NCBI GenBank assembly: GCA_025267735.1
Contig: CM046311.1
Location: 24,345,020-24,409,019 of the forward strand
Reading direction: 5' to 3'
Source: Mactra quadrangularis
Lineage: Eukaryota; Mollusca; Bivalvia; Venerida; Mactridae
Length of the DNA: 64,000 nt
In this document: one piece after another, positions 44,096 to 55,365 of the stretch
Layout: every line of letters starts with the position of its first letter
Numbering within the stretch: the first letter of the stretch is position 1
Notes under the pieces: model-generated
Database searches by the model: none
Told to the model about the DNA's origin: nothing
What the model saw: only the letters and a program-made list of their open reading frames with translations
Translations under genes and position numbers: made by a program

Positions 44096-44325
44096 TTAAA
44101 ACTTAGGACTATTTGAACAAAGAAATGCATAATATAACATATAAAAATGCATGTGCACATTTTAAATGTAGGAAAATAATTAAGTAACTCGTATTTCTTG
44201 TCTTAATAATTTTTACTAGGTTTTCCGACGGATTGGGTATTTTTTCGGGTTTAAGTTCAATTTTACCTTTACATTTCATGATGAAGTTCGCAACCATCGC
44301 GTTCGTCTTGTTTTGAACAGCACAT

Positions 44326-44408
44326 AACGGAACAGAACAGAACGGAACAGAACAGAACAGAACAGAACAGAATAGAACAGAACAGAACAGAACAGAACAG
44401 AACGGAAC
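44326..44408 (+). repeat. (GAACA)n microsatellite
   Basis: About 16 copies of the pentamer, with a few GAACG and one GAATA variant. The minus-strand open frame over it is a repeat artefact. Confidence 0.95.
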
Positions 44409-45102
44409 ATATATTTTATTTTGTTACAGTTTACATCTAGTAAATACATGTGAGCTAATTTTAACAAAGATAATTACAACATGACGGTACAATTTCAAAA
44501 ATTAAGAATTAATTGTCAAACTTGCAATTGATAAGATCTGTCAAATGGAATGGTCCGGAAACAGGCTAGTTGACAAAATAATGTTGACTCAGTTGGTCAC
44601 GTGACTTCGCTTTAGCGTTCGGATGATCGGCCGCCATGCTGGCTAACTAATCGCTGTTGAAAATTTTCTTATATCATTAAAGTCAGAAAAAAGTAATATT
44701 TTATGTCATGTTAACGAAATTCCGTGTTTTTCCTGAGACGGTGTCGAAGAAAAATTCTACACTGAACATTTTCATATTTCGAAAATCGATCTATGTTATT
44801 GAGGATTTATGACACTTTTCAGTTGATTTTTTTCATAAAAAGAGACACTTGTTAATGCAAAAAGTTTGTTCAACAGCGATGTGAAAACATTTTATCGGTT
44901 GGTGGTTTATAAACTGTGATATTGAAGTTTGATTATGACGTATTTCTGTGTTTCCGCTATTTTTACGCGAAAATTTTGCAAATAGCGTGGTACTTAATTT
45001 TATGTTTTCAGTAGTTAGAACACATATTTATTGAATCATTATACATTTTTACTACAGTACTTTAACTCTAATTCATCGCCATGTTTTTATAGCGAGCTCG
45101 AA

Positions 45103-45125
45103 GAGCGGGCCCGAAGGGCCCGCTC
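45103..45125. repeat. GC-rich hairpin, 10-bp stem with GAA loop
   Basis: GAGCGGGCCC, loop GAA, GGGCCCGCTC is a perfect stem in an AT-rich setting. It is flanked by GCGAGCT on both sides. Confidence 0.8.
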
Positions 45126-45248
45126 GAAAAGCGAGCTTTACGGTAACGCGAATTGGTTTTATGATACAGTATGGTATTTTGACAATGTACCGGAAGTTAA
45201 TTTTTGAAACCGCCCTGCGCATCCGGAAGTTATAACGTTGTAGAATGA

Positions 45249-45272
45249 AGATCGCCGAGGTTGCTCCGAATG
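45249..45272 (-). mobile_element. solo half of a CATTCGGAAC palindromic element
   Basis: AGATCGCCGAGGTTGCTCCG then AATG matches one arm of 26110-26184 and 41073-41148. The other arm is missing. Confidence 0.6.
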
Positions 45273-45783
45273 GCATTTACTGCCGGTAAATAATCTCGAT
45301 GCAAAGTGAATTTTAACCTAATTTAACAGAAGCAATCATCACTCTCGCAGGTAATGATAAATTTGTGTGCGATATTCATTTATCATTATATCGGAATTCT
45401 GTTTACCGCATTCAATATATTGTACTTAAATTTACAAATACATAAAGAGTATGTCATATGACGTCACTGATCGACCGTCTGCTGAACAAAATCTATTTGT
45501 AAACAAATCGGATGTCAACAAACATCAAATATTGCCAATTTATTTCATTTTTTGAGGTACATTTCAGTTTTTGTCGTATAGTTTTATCGTTTATTGTGCT
45601 ATTTAAACCCCTACATTCAATATTTAGCCTTTTTTAGGATAAATTAACGTTTTAGTTCCTGTTTAACAGGCTGTTATACTGTATCATTAACAGTCACATT
45701 GACATTTAAACCAATTCTTACACTACATTGTGTAAAATAATTGTCAGTTTTACAACTAATTTTATTATCTAATTAACTGAAAA

Positions 45784-46641
45784 ATGAGCAATAACGCTTT
45801 CATGCGAATTCATGGAGTACTGTACTCAGTAAGAAATGTACCTGCAGATGGAAACTGCTTTTTTCATTGTTTAAGTCATTTCCTGAATAAAGATTTTAGT
45901 AATGCACAAATGTATAGAACCATTATATGTAACAAAATAGTCACTGACTGGCATAAATGGGAGAATAAAGTGCAACTGCATCATGGTCATTCTATGTCAT
46001 TCAACAATTATAAAGCTAGTATGCTATATAGTAATGGTTGGGCTCATGCCGTTGAAATTGAGGCTGCTGCGGAATTGTTAAAATGTAACATTAATGTTTT
46101 CCTAAAAGGAAAAAGGAATAATCAAGTTACATTCACCTTAGTCCCCTACAAAGGAATTGATTTGGACCTTAACCCTACTATCAACTTATTGCTAGAAAAT
46201 AACCACTTTAAAGTATTGTACAATGTAACTGCAAACAATAATAACCAAGCATTTTCTTCACTTAAGTCTTTTATGCAAGATCACTCTTTTGGTGTACATC
46301 ATGAGAAAAATAATGTACATGTCAGTTCACAAAACAACCATGAGTCATGTAAAAATGCAAGTTCAACAAAAAATAAAAATACAAAACGCAAATTTTCTGA
46401 AATGTCTCTACCTCATTCAAAAGAAAATTCATTTTCAAGCCAGTGTGCCACCCACACAAATGAACACTCTAAGTCTAAGCTTGCTAAAACTGTTCACTGT
46501 AGCAAAACTGACATGAATGAACAGTCACTGTCAAATGCCCAACTATTTAATGATCACACTTATTCTATATGCAATAAATTTTTGTTAAATATCCAAAAAG
46601 GGACAGCTATAAACAGCCACAGTCATATGCCCCTTTGGTAA
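45784..46641 (+). CDS. OTU-family cysteine protease of a Helitron
   Basis: 285 aa. The N-terminal OTU fold (about residues 10-147) has the catalytic Asp22-Gly-Asn-Cys25 box and His141 in ENNHFKVL, so the triad is intact. OTU enzymes cleave ubiquitin chains; in Helitrons their role is unsettled. The C-terminal part is polar, Ser/Asn/Lys-rich and low in order. The TAA at 46639 is probably not the native end. Just downstream a duplicated segment continues the same peptide pattern (NKQPQSYAP, VNDQSYS) in another frame, so a frameshift near the A-run at about 46595 likely ended the ORF early. A host deubiquitinase is unlikely given the Rep domain next to it. Confidence 0.82.
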   Translation: MSNNAFMRIHGVLYSVRNVPADGNCFFHCLSHFLNKDFSNAQMYRTIICNKIVTDWHKWENKVQLHHGHSMSFNNYKASMLYSNGWAHAVEIEAAAELLKCNINVFLKGKRNNQVTFTLVPYKGIDLDLNPTINLLLENNHFKVLYNVTANNNNQAFSSLKSFMQDHSFGVHHEKNNVHVSSQNNHESCKNASSTKNKNTKRKFSEMSLPHSKENSFSSQCATHTNEHSKSKLAKTVHCSKTDMNEQSLSNAQLFNDHTYSICNKFLLNIQKGTAINSHSHMPLW

Positions 46642-49555
46642 ATGATCACTCTTATTTTAAAAAAGTTGGCAGCAATAAACAGCCACAGTCATATGCCCCT
46701 ATGGTAAATGATCAGTCTTATTCTATGTTCAATAAATCTGTAAAATCTACAGAAATGGACAGCAATTTAATATATCCTAGCACACAAAATGGAAATAAGC
46801 AACGCAAGGAAAAGCCAAAAAATACAACTGTTAGCACAACACAATCTGCTGCTATTCTTTTAAAATGTAAAAAATTGGGTATCTTCTCAGATCTTCATTT
46901 ACATTCTAATTTGACAAGTAATCAAAAAAAAAAATCTACAAAATTTGATAAAAAAGAAAGAAAAGAAATAACAAGATCTAGATGCAATACCTGAACCGCC
47001 ACCAATTAGTTCAGATGAAAAATATAACAGAGCTATGGATGCTATTCGTTCATTTGAACTTGAACAAATGAATTATAAAATATTGCATTGTTCCATCTGT
47101 CATGAACGGCGGATACAAATGGATATGTCTAAACAAGGTACATGTAAACGTTGTTCGCGTGATAAAAATGCAGTCAAAATGTTTTCAAGTGAGAACAATA
47201 TGGATCCAAAACCTCAACCCGCACAGCTGAAAAATCTAACTGCCATTGAACAACAACTAATTTGTAGAATCTCGCCATGTATTAATGTACATATGCTTAA
47301 ACATGGTGGTATTGCTTCCAGTGGTCATTGCATAACATTTCCACAAGAAATAAATGAACCTGCCCAAATATTACCAAGGTTACCAAAGGAAATTAATATC
47401 CTTAAAGTAAGAAAATTAGGTTACAAACAATCAAGTAAAGAATTTAAAGTAAGGCGAGCTAAAGTTCAGTTAGCATTGCAATGGTTAAAAACTAATAACC
47501 CTGCATATTCAAATATACAAATTTCTCCAGAAAGACTTAGTTTTCTGCCTGATGATGGAGAACTTGAAGACATTCCCATGGCAGAATACAATGAAAATGT
47601 CTCACATTTAAAAGATCTTGGCCCTGCTCCAAACCAATTATTACTAGAAAATGATGGTGAAACTGCATCAGCTGCTCTTTTGCCAGATATTCCTATTGAT
47701 CTTAAACAACTTGTTACAAATATAGTTAAAGAATATGTTGGTGAAAATCATGGAGATGTTACTGTTAACAAACGAGGCACCATTACAATACCATGGCCTA
47801 CTCGCAAAAATATTCCTCTGTCGGAATTTACAACACAGTATTTTTTTACATTGGCCTTTCCTGCTCTGTTTCCCTATGGTACTGGTGATTTTCACATTAA
47901 TCGCCCTGTTACATGTAAATCATTAGCAAACTGGGCTGATCATTTACTTTGGTATGAAGATGGACGATTTGCTTCGCATCATTATTTTAAATTTGTTGTT
48001 CATAATATGATCATGAGAAAATCAGCCATAGAGAAAGGGTCATTCATAATTAAGCAACAACTTGGTGAACAACACTTGTCAGTTGAGGAACTTCGTACTC
48101 AAATAAAAAATGGTGACTACTCTTTATCAAATAAGATAATTTATCTTAGTTCTACTCTTCGAGGCACTACCCAGTACTGGGCTCAGCGTGCTAAAGAGCT
48201 ACGGTCTCTTACCAAATATCAAATAAGCAGAGGTCATGGTTTACCTTCCTTTTTTACAACAGCCAGTTGTGCCGAATTTCACTGTAAGCCATTAAAAAGA
48301 CTCTTACACATATATACAAAAAAGAAACCACAGGAGAAGAAATTAACCTTGATGATTCAACTGTACTTTTTGACACTTTGCAGCAAAATACCCATATTGT
48401 TGCGCACTATTTTGATTTACGAACAACATTTTATTTTCGAGAGGTTATGGGACCAGTATTTGGTGTTGATACTTACTGGTACCGCCAAGAGTTTGCTAAA
48501 TCTCGGGGTATGATTCATTGGCATGGTCTTTGCTGGCGTTCCGACAGAGAACCCCATAATTTGATACATGAAGCCTTTAAAGCTGGCATGACTGAAGACC
48601 AGTGTGCAGAGGAAATAGAAAAATGGGCTAAGTCAATCCTAGGGATGACAGCTAGTCACCCTGCAGGCAAAGATAATGATGGTTTGCCAAGAAAAGATCT
48701 ATGGCCACCCCCGGAAGGTACTGCCCCTGCCCCACCAGATAGTCAAAACCCTTTAATTAAATTGTTAATGGATGTAAGCCAATCTCAAGAGTCTATTTTG
48801 GAAGATCATTTACTTTTAACTAATCGTTTCAATTTACATAGGTGTTCAGACTATTGTATCAAACCTAGCAAATCTGGTCAAAAAATATGTAGAATGGAAT
48901 TTGGGTCAAAAGAAGCACCTGGTAAACAATTAAGAGACCAACCAGCATTGGTGAAAGACAAAAATGGATCTCTCCGCATTGAAATGACTAGAGACCATCC
49001 AATGCTAGTTCAGCATTCTAGATATCATACACAAGGATGGCGTGCAAATAGTGACATTACACTTATACTTTCTAAAAGTTCACCAGACAACCCTTCAGTT
49101 GATGAAATTGTTGCCACAGAAAAATATATCACTGGCTATGCCTGTAAAGGTAATCAACCTACTGGGGCTATTTCTGATCTATTTAATGATATGATCAATT
49201 CTGCGGATACATCCAATATCTCTTATGCAAAATCAATCTGTAATAAAGTTTTGATTAATACTGTCAAAAGAGACATTTCTTCTGTTGAAGCTTCTTTTGA
49301 ATTAGCATCATTACCATTGTACAGAAGTAGCCATACCTTTAAATCAATCAGTTTGTCAGGTTCCCGAGTACTGGAAAAGGATGGCCAAATCATCTCCAGG
49401 AATAATGCACTTGACAGATACCTTTCTAGAGATAAAAACAAAAACCTATCTTTTTATGAATTTGTTTGTCAGGGGGGTAAAGTTCCTGTATTTTCAGGTT
49501 GTTCTATGAATGCCACTTGGCCTCTAGAGGATGAGTACAGCAGAATAATATTAAT
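46596..49555 (+). pseudogene. Helitron Rep protein, frameshifted and truncated
   Basis: Three open segments together read as one Helitron protein: 46635-46994, 47035-48322 and 48333-49555. Breaks fall near 46595 (A-run), about 46970 (A-rich) and about 48320 (A-run). The Cys-rich module at 47085-47160 and the ICRISPCINVHML and ASSGHCITFPQ blocks fit DUF6570. The Rep part has FFTTASCAEFH, then WYRQEFAKSRGMIHWHG with the HUH pair at 48516-48524, and the tyrosine motif KYITGYACK (Tyr codons at 49125 and 49137) that would nick and join DNA. The helicase is missing. If the breaks are sequencing errors, the Rep part could still be open. Confidence 0.82.
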
Positions 49556-50290
49556 TTCACGCGTTTCAACGAATAGCGTGAAATATTTGTCTACGCGTAA
49601 CGGATTCTACAGGGTGAATTTAGTTAATATTTGATGATCACGAGATTTTTGTGGGGTTTTGTTATGAATACAGTGTTGTGTAAAGAATTGGTCATTCTAG
49701 CGGACGCACTGGACAGGACTACAAGTCTAATTTAAGATACTTATACGTGGCAATTTGATATGGCAATGGAAGATTATTTTAGTTAGAGATGCTTACTGGT
49801 CAAAAGCTATCGAACTTTGAAGAGAGATTAGCTCAAATAAAAAGGAACTTTTTGTTTCTATAGCAGATACATATGAGAAAGATAGTAACAATCAGATAAG
49901 TACAGTTTTTCTTTATTCAGATAAATAATATTGTTGTCGTTATGAGAATGAACATCTATTGTGACAATGACCGATACAATAGCAAGATGTGACGTGAATA
50001 GTGACAACCAGTACTACTCATATACAATTTAATTAACTCCAGTCATGCCACTGAGTTACGCTTATTGTCACTGTAAAGAAGCCGTTGTGCTAAACGTAAT
50101 AGAGATTATATATTTATATTTTTTTAAATACCATGTTCGGTAGAGTTAGATAATAATAGGTCTTCGTTAGAAAACGATTATATCCCGACAATTGTCAAAC
50201 CTCTGACTGTAGCTGTCAGCAAAACAGGGAAGCCAAGGCTAGAGCTAGACTGTTAGCATGTTGATTTAGAACTCTATAAATTTAAGAGCT
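49556..50290. other. non-coding interval between Helitron and DIRS-like relic
   Basis: No domain is recognised. It may be degraded flanking DNA of either element. Confidence 0.3.
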
Positions 50291-51470
50291 GCTTTGAAGA
50301 TCGGTTGCTAGACAAATTTTTTCGAAGGTACTTTGCAAATTAGTAAAAGAATGTTATTGAGATCTCAGAATATGTTAAAGCATATTGTAAAATATTTCGC
50401 TGATGGTATCACTTTGATTCTTGTGAGAAAACTTGTCAATTTATTAAGTCAATTGATATCTATACAGAGCAATATTGGTTGTATTGCGAGATTTAGGAGC
50501 AAGATCATTGTATAATTGTGTATCTAGCAGGGCTAGTTGGCACGCTTATGTACAAATAGATGCACGTGCTTTGAGTGAGTTAATATTCTGGAAAGAAAAT
50601 TTGAAAGATATGAAATCTTGTAGATTTGATCAGATATCAGGCATAGAGCATGCCAGCGTCATAGAGGACGATAATAATGTAGTAAACGTCTTTGTGGACG
50701 CCAGTGGAGCTGGATACGGTTGGTATACCGAGGGTATTGAAGACAGCCAAGTTGTTGGCGGTTGGTCTGAGGTTGGATACCTCGAAAATTTGACTTGGCG
50801 AGAGCTTGAATGCACCAGTAGAACTATATTTACCTCATTAAGTATTTTTGAATGCAAAACAGTGGTATTGAATACTGATAATAAAATCTTTTGTTCAATA
50901 GTATCTATCAAATAGAAGCAGGAATCTAATATTACAAGATAAGGCTGTAGATTATATGAAGTTTGTAAACAAAGCAATATTGCTCTTAAACCCAATTGGG
51001 TAAAGTTAGGGTTCAAATTCATTAATAATAGTCATTGTTTGGACAGCGATGATTGGGCAGTTTTAGACTGGGAGTTCAGATATTCAGAAAATAAATGAGG
51101 TCCTTATACTTTTGATCGTTTCGGTATGATTACAATACCAAAGGTGACAAATTCAATTCGAGATATCGGTGTCCAGAGACGACAGGTATTGATGCATTTA
51201 ACCATGATTGCTGGGAAAATTAGAACAATTGGCTAGTATCGCCCCCTCATTTGGACATACGACGCTTAAATAAGATAAGATTAAAACAGAAATGTGAACA
51301 TGCATAACCGCGGTACCAATGTGGCTGTTTGCCCCATTTTGGCCTGTGCTATTTCAAAATGGCATGATTAAGACAGACATAGTGTCAGATTGTTGTTCTT
51401 TTAAAACCGGTATGCTAACAAAGCGATGCAGGGGAAAACGGAATATTTGAAGGTAGACCATTAAAGTTTT
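50291..51470 (+). pseudogene. DIRS-like retroelement relic, RNase H region
   Basis: Translation in several frames gives the order expected after a DIRS-type reverse transcriptase: FEGTLQISK, RKLVNLLSQLISIQS, SLYNCVSSRASWHAYVQID, ALSELIFWKENL, VNVFVDASGAGYGW (RNase H Asp), WRELECTS (Glu), VVLNTDN (Asp), then PYTFDRF and IDAFNHDW further on. Several stops and frameshifts interrupt it. The reverse transcriptase core upstream and a tyrosine recombinase downstream are not seen. Only 50475-50915 stays open (146 aa). Confidence 0.72.
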
Positions 51471-51657
51471 GTTTGATTGCTGTGAGACTTTACAATGGCT
51501 AACTATGTTGCTTTGTTATTCAGGTTTGAAGATAGACCAGACAATAGTTTGTTTGTTTGTTTGTTTGGGTTTTACGGCGCACCAGCACAGAAAGGCCATA
51601 TCGCGCCGAAACAAATAATGACACTATCAATTCAACTGATGAAAGTGATCCTTATCC

Positions 51658-54600
51658 CTATATCTTATCATATACATTTATCTCTTTCAAAAAGTTAAGT
51701 ATCACATGTGACGGTATATTATCAAAAAGTTCTCTAAGTGAGCCAACCTTAAAATATTTATCACGGATGTTTTTGAGATCCTGACAATAAATGAGAATGT
51801 GTTTGATATTGAAATGCTCGTTACATGGTATACATTCAGGTGCTTCCTCTCCCTTGAGAAGGTATGAATGTGTTAATCTAGTATGACCTATTCTACATCG
51901 CGTAATAACAATTTGATCTCGGCGATTAGAAAATTTTATTGATAGAGATGAATCAAGGGTTGGCTTTATTTCATGTAACTTATTAAAAATAGCGTTGTTC
52001 CATACTGTTTGCCAATTCGACTTAATTAACGAATTGATCGAACACTTGAAGTCACTGCTTGGTAATTTTAGATCAACTGGTTGAAGGTTTAAAGATTCTT
52101 TAGCAAGGATGTCAACTTTTTCATTTCCATGTATACCAATATGACTTGGTATCCAGCAGAGGTGTACTATTTTAGATTTTAAAATATCATGTAATTTTAA
52201 CTCGATACTTTTAATAAGATTATTGTCTGAACTGCGATTTTTAATCGCTAGTAATACAGATAGAGAATCTGAGAAAATAATAAACTTGTTATTTATACTA
52301 TTTGATATGTATGTTAAAGCCAGATCAATTGCTTTTATTTCGGCAGTAAATATAGATGCTTTGTCAGGCAGTCGCATTCTTGCAACGAAAGAGTTTCCGT
52401 ATGCGGCGCAACCAACTTTGTTTCCATCTTTGGAACCGTCGGTAAATAAATGAGTAAAATCTTTGTATTTTTCCAAGATGTTTACAAATTCAGATTTAAA
52501 AGCTTCAGGACTAGTGAAAGATTTACGAAAAGTTGATAAGTCAGTATTGACGTCTGGAATGTTGTAGGTCCAAGGGGGGATATTTTCATCTAAGTTTTGT
52601 ATCACAGACGAAGTGTTTATATTTAGCATTTCTAAGTCATTTTTAACGCGCAGGCCAAATGGTTTAATTTCGTTTGGTTTTTTGTCAAATTTGCTGGTGT
52701 AATCAGGTTCAAAAATAACATTTCGTGCCGGGTTTCTTTTGTTAGAAGATATACGAGTTGCGTATTGTAATGAAAGTTTTTGACGACGTAATTTTAGTGA
52801 TGGTTCGTTAGCTTCAACATACAGACTTTCTATAGGTGAAGTTTTAAAAGCACCAAGGGCAATACGTAAGCCCTGGTTGTGTATAGTATCTAGCATTTGT
52901 AAGTATGATTTGCGAGCTGATCCGTACACTATTGATCCGTAATCGAGTTTTGAACGAACAAGACTTCTGTATAATTTTAGTAAAGTTTGGGTATCAGATC
53001 CCCAATCAGTATGTGAAAGTACTTTAAGTAGATTCAATGCTTTAATACATTTTGTTTTAAGCAACTTTAAGTGTGGTATAAAAGATAGTTTTTTATCGAA
53101 TGTAACGCCTAAAAACTTAGCTTCATTTACTACTGGGATTTTAGAGCCAGAAATGTAAAGTTCGGGATCATCATGATGTTTTCTTAATCGACAAAAATGT
53201 ACACATTGAGTTTTTGACTTGGAAAATTTAAAACCATTTTCTGTTGCCCATTTTTGAATTTTATCCAAGTTCTGTTGTAATTGACGTTCGATACTTCGAA
53301 TATTTTTAGAACGATAACAGATTAAAAAATCATCAACATATAATGAGCAATCTGTACCAGGGTTTATAGCCTTAACAATATTATTAATTTTAAGCCCAAA
53401 GAGGGTAACTGATAAAATACTGCCTTGCGGCACGCCTTGTTCTTGTTCGTGGCTCTCTGATAACGTTGATCCTACTTTAACTTGAAAATTTCTGTCTGAC
53501 AAAAAACTAGAAATGAACATTGGTAATCTACCATTTAGACCAGCATCTTTTAAATCTTTGAGAATACCATATTTCCATGTTGTATCATACGCTTTCTCAA
53601 GATCGAAGAAAATTGAAACTACATGTTGTTTATTGACAAAAGCCTCTCTTATGAATGTTTCGAGGCGTACTAAATGATCATTAGTACTTCGCTGTTTTCG
53701 AAAACCAGATTGGACATTAGTTATTATACCGTTAGATTCTAAATACCAGATGAGTCTTTTATTAACCATGCGTTCAAAGGTTTTACAAATACAACTAGTT
53801 AGAGATATTGGTCGGTAGTTAAGGGGGTCAGTATTGTCTTTACCCGGTTTCGGTATTGGTATAATTAAAGCTTCCTTCCAGGAATCTGGAATTTTACCAG
53901 ATATCCATATATCATTAAAAATATCGAGCAATAAATGTTGAGATATCAATGGGAGATGTTTTAAAAATTGATAATAAATTTCATCAGGGCCAGCAGCTGT
54001 ATCTTTGGCATGCTTAATAGAATCGGTTAAATCGTCAATTTTAAAGAGGGTGCTATACTCTTCTTCGTTGTTAGAATGAAAATTAATATTTTGTTTTTCC
54101 AAGTTAGATTTGACCTTTTTAAATTCTTCAGTGTAGTGTGCTGAAGAAGAATTATGTTCAAAAGTTTCTGCCAGTGTGTTGGCTATATCTTTTGTAGTTT
54201 TTGCTACGCTCGAATCTTTACGTTTCAGATGAGCAGTAGGAACTTTTTTGTGTTTACCATTAATTTTACGAATTGCTTCCCAAACTTTTTTAATTGATGT
54301 GTTGGCGTTAATTTTAGAAACATATGACTGCCATGATTTACGTTTAGAAAACTTAAATGTTCTACGAGCTTGTGCTCGTAGGATTCTATAATTGTCTAGA
54401 TTTGCAGTTGTGGGGCAAACCTGAAACTTTTTAAGTGCTGCTTTTCGTTTCCGATATGATTTCTTGCACTCATCGTTGAACCATGGTTTTTTAATTTTAC
54501 TTGAATTTTTCATTGAAGTTTTAGGAATACACTCATCAGCTATCTTTGATAGAGTGGACGCAAAGAGATTAGCTTTATCCGAAGAGTTGGAAAAATTCGG

Positions 54601-55344
54601 GATTGTTAAATCATCGGAACACAATTTGTTGAATTGTTCCCAGTTCGCTTTTGAGAATTTGTAATAAGAGCGGTTGTTTACTGGAACAGAGTCGTTTAAA
54701 GTTAACAACAATGGAAAGTGGTCACTGCCATATTGTTCGTCAAGCACTGACCAAGTAAAATCCAAGTATATTGATGGATGTGATAATGTGAGGTCTATAC
54801 AAGAAAAACTACCAGTGGCTGGATGTAAGTAAGTTGGTGACTTGTTATTTAAAAGGCATAGTTGAACATTATCAATGAACTTTTCTGTAATGCTGCCTTT
54901 ATTATTCGTAGATGTACTTCCCCATATTGGATTATGCGCATTAAAATCGCCGAGTAAAAAGAATGGTTCTGGGAGTTGTTTAGTTAAAGTTTCTAAGTCT
55001 TCAACAGTTATAGATAAATTGGGAGGGAGATATAATGAGCATATTGTTATAGGTCTGTGTAAAGTTACTTCAACGGCTACGGCTTGCAGATTAGTTCGTA
55101 TCTGAATTTGTCGTTGAGGGATACAGTTTGCAACCGCAATTGTTGAGCCACCAGATGCTCTTATTGTGTCTGTGCAAATTTTATTATAAAGCGTATAGTC
55201 CTTTATTGATGTTTTATCATTTGTAGATAGGAATGTTTCTTGAAGACAGACAACTTTCGGGGAGTATTTTGATAATAAGAGAAGTAAATCGTTGTAATTT
55301 GATTTAAGACCACGACAATTCCATTGAAGTATAGTTTGACTCAT
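51658..55344 (-). CDS. LINE ORF2: AP endonuclease, reverse transcriptase, RNase H
   Basis: 1228 aa without interruption. The endonuclease (about 1-225) has Asn9 in QWNCRG, Glu36 in LQETF, Asp133/Asn135 in GDFNAH and Ser207-Asp208-His209. The reverse transcriptase (about 440-760) has PIPKPGK, NYRPISL, Asp581 in FFDLEKAYD, QGVPQGSILS and the catalytic pair in YVDDF (Asp671, Asp672). The RNase H (about 960-1085) has Asp969, Glu1002, Asp1026, His1068 and Asp1078. A C-terminal CIPCNEHFNIKHILIYC cluster could bind zinc. These activities nick target DNA, copy the RNA in place and remove the template. All key residues are present, so it may encode a working enzyme. The start MSQTILQ matches both other copies. 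Confidence 0.95.
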   Translation of the reverse strand: MSQTILQWNCRGLKSNYNDLLLLLSKYSPKVVCLQETFLSTNDKTSIKDYTLYNKICTDTIRASGGSTIAVANCIPQRQIQIRTNLQAVAVEVTLHRPITICSLYLPPNLSITVEDLETLTKQLPEPFFLLGDFNAHNPIWGSTSTNNKGSITEKFIDNVQLCLLNNKSPTYLHPATGSFSCIDLTLSHPSIYLDFTWSVLDEQYGSDHFPLLLTLNDSVPVNNRSYYKFSKANWEQFNKLCSDDLTIPNFSNSSDKANLFASTLSKIADECIPKTSMKNSSKIKKPWFNDECKKSYRKRKAALKKFQVCPTTANLDNYRILRAQARRTFKFSKRKSWQSYVSKINANTSIKKVWEAIRKINGKHKKVPTAHLKRKDSSVAKTTKDIANTLAETFEHNSSSAHYTEEFKKVKSNLEKQNINFHSNNEEEYSTLFKIDDLTDSIKHAKDTAAGPDEIYYQFLKHLPLISQHLLLDIFNDIWISGKIPDSWKEALIIPIPKPGKDNTDPLNYRPISLTSCICKTFERMVNKRLIWYLESNGIITNVQSGFRKQRSTNDHLVRLETFIREAFVNKQHVVSIFFDLEKAYDTTWKYGILKDLKDAGLNGRLPMFISSFLSDRNFQVKVGSTLSESHEQEQGVPQGSILSVTLFGLKINNIVKAINPGTDCSLYVDDFLICYRSKNIRSIERQLQQNLDKIQKWATENGFKFSKSKTQCVHFCRLRKHHDDPELYISGSKIPVVNEAKFLGVTFDKKLSFIPHLKLLKTKCIKALNLLKVLSHTDWGSDTQTLLKLYRSLVRSKLDYGSIVYGSARKSYLQMLDTIHNQGLRIALGAFKTSPIESLYVEANEPSLKLRRQKLSLQYATRISSNKRNPARNVIFEPDYTSKFDKKPNEIKPFGLRVKNDLEMLNINTSSVIQNLDENIPPWTYNIPDVNTDLSTFRKSFTSPEAFKSEFVNILEKYKDFTHLFTDGSKDGNKVGCAAYGNSFVARMRLPDKASIFTAEIKAIDLALTYISNSINNKFIIFSDSLSVLLAIKNRSSDNNLIKSIELKLHDILKSKIVHLCWIPSHIGIHGNEKVDILAKESLNLQPVDLKLPSSDFKCSINSLIKSNWQTVWNNAIFNKLHEIKPTLDSSLSIKFSNRRDQIVITRCRIGHTRLTHSYLLKGEEAPECIPCNEHFNIKHILIYCQDLKNIRDKYFKVGSLRELFDNIPSHVILNFLKEINVYDKI

Positions 55345-55365
55345 GGTTCAACGAAAAGTAAAAAC

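Larger units (their letters stand above)
44409..45783. other. non-coding interval before the OTU ORF
   Basis: Contains a GC-rich hairpin (45103-45125) and half of a CATTCGGAAC palindrome (45249-45272). The left boundary of the Helitron must lie here or it is lost; I cannot place it. Confidence 0.35.
45784..49555 (+). mobile_element. Helitron-type element, truncated, with OTU and HUH Rep
   Basis: An OTU protease ORF is followed by a domain of the DUF6570 type (Cys-rich HCSICHERR then GTCKRCSRD) and a Helitron-like Rep domain. The reading stops matching at about 49555, in the conserved WPLEDEYSRIILI segment that precedes the PIF1-type helicase. No helicase follows, so this copy cannot be autonomous. 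Termini could not be identified. Confidence 0.85.

Noticed and set aside
44276..44467. 63-aa minus-strand frame with repeated CSVLF
   Set aside because: Product of the (GAACA)n microsatellite.
45784..46641. Host OTU deubiquitinase gene
   Set aside because: It is intronless, and is followed directly by Helitron DUF6570 and HUH Rep sequence. Membership of the mobile element is the simpler reading.
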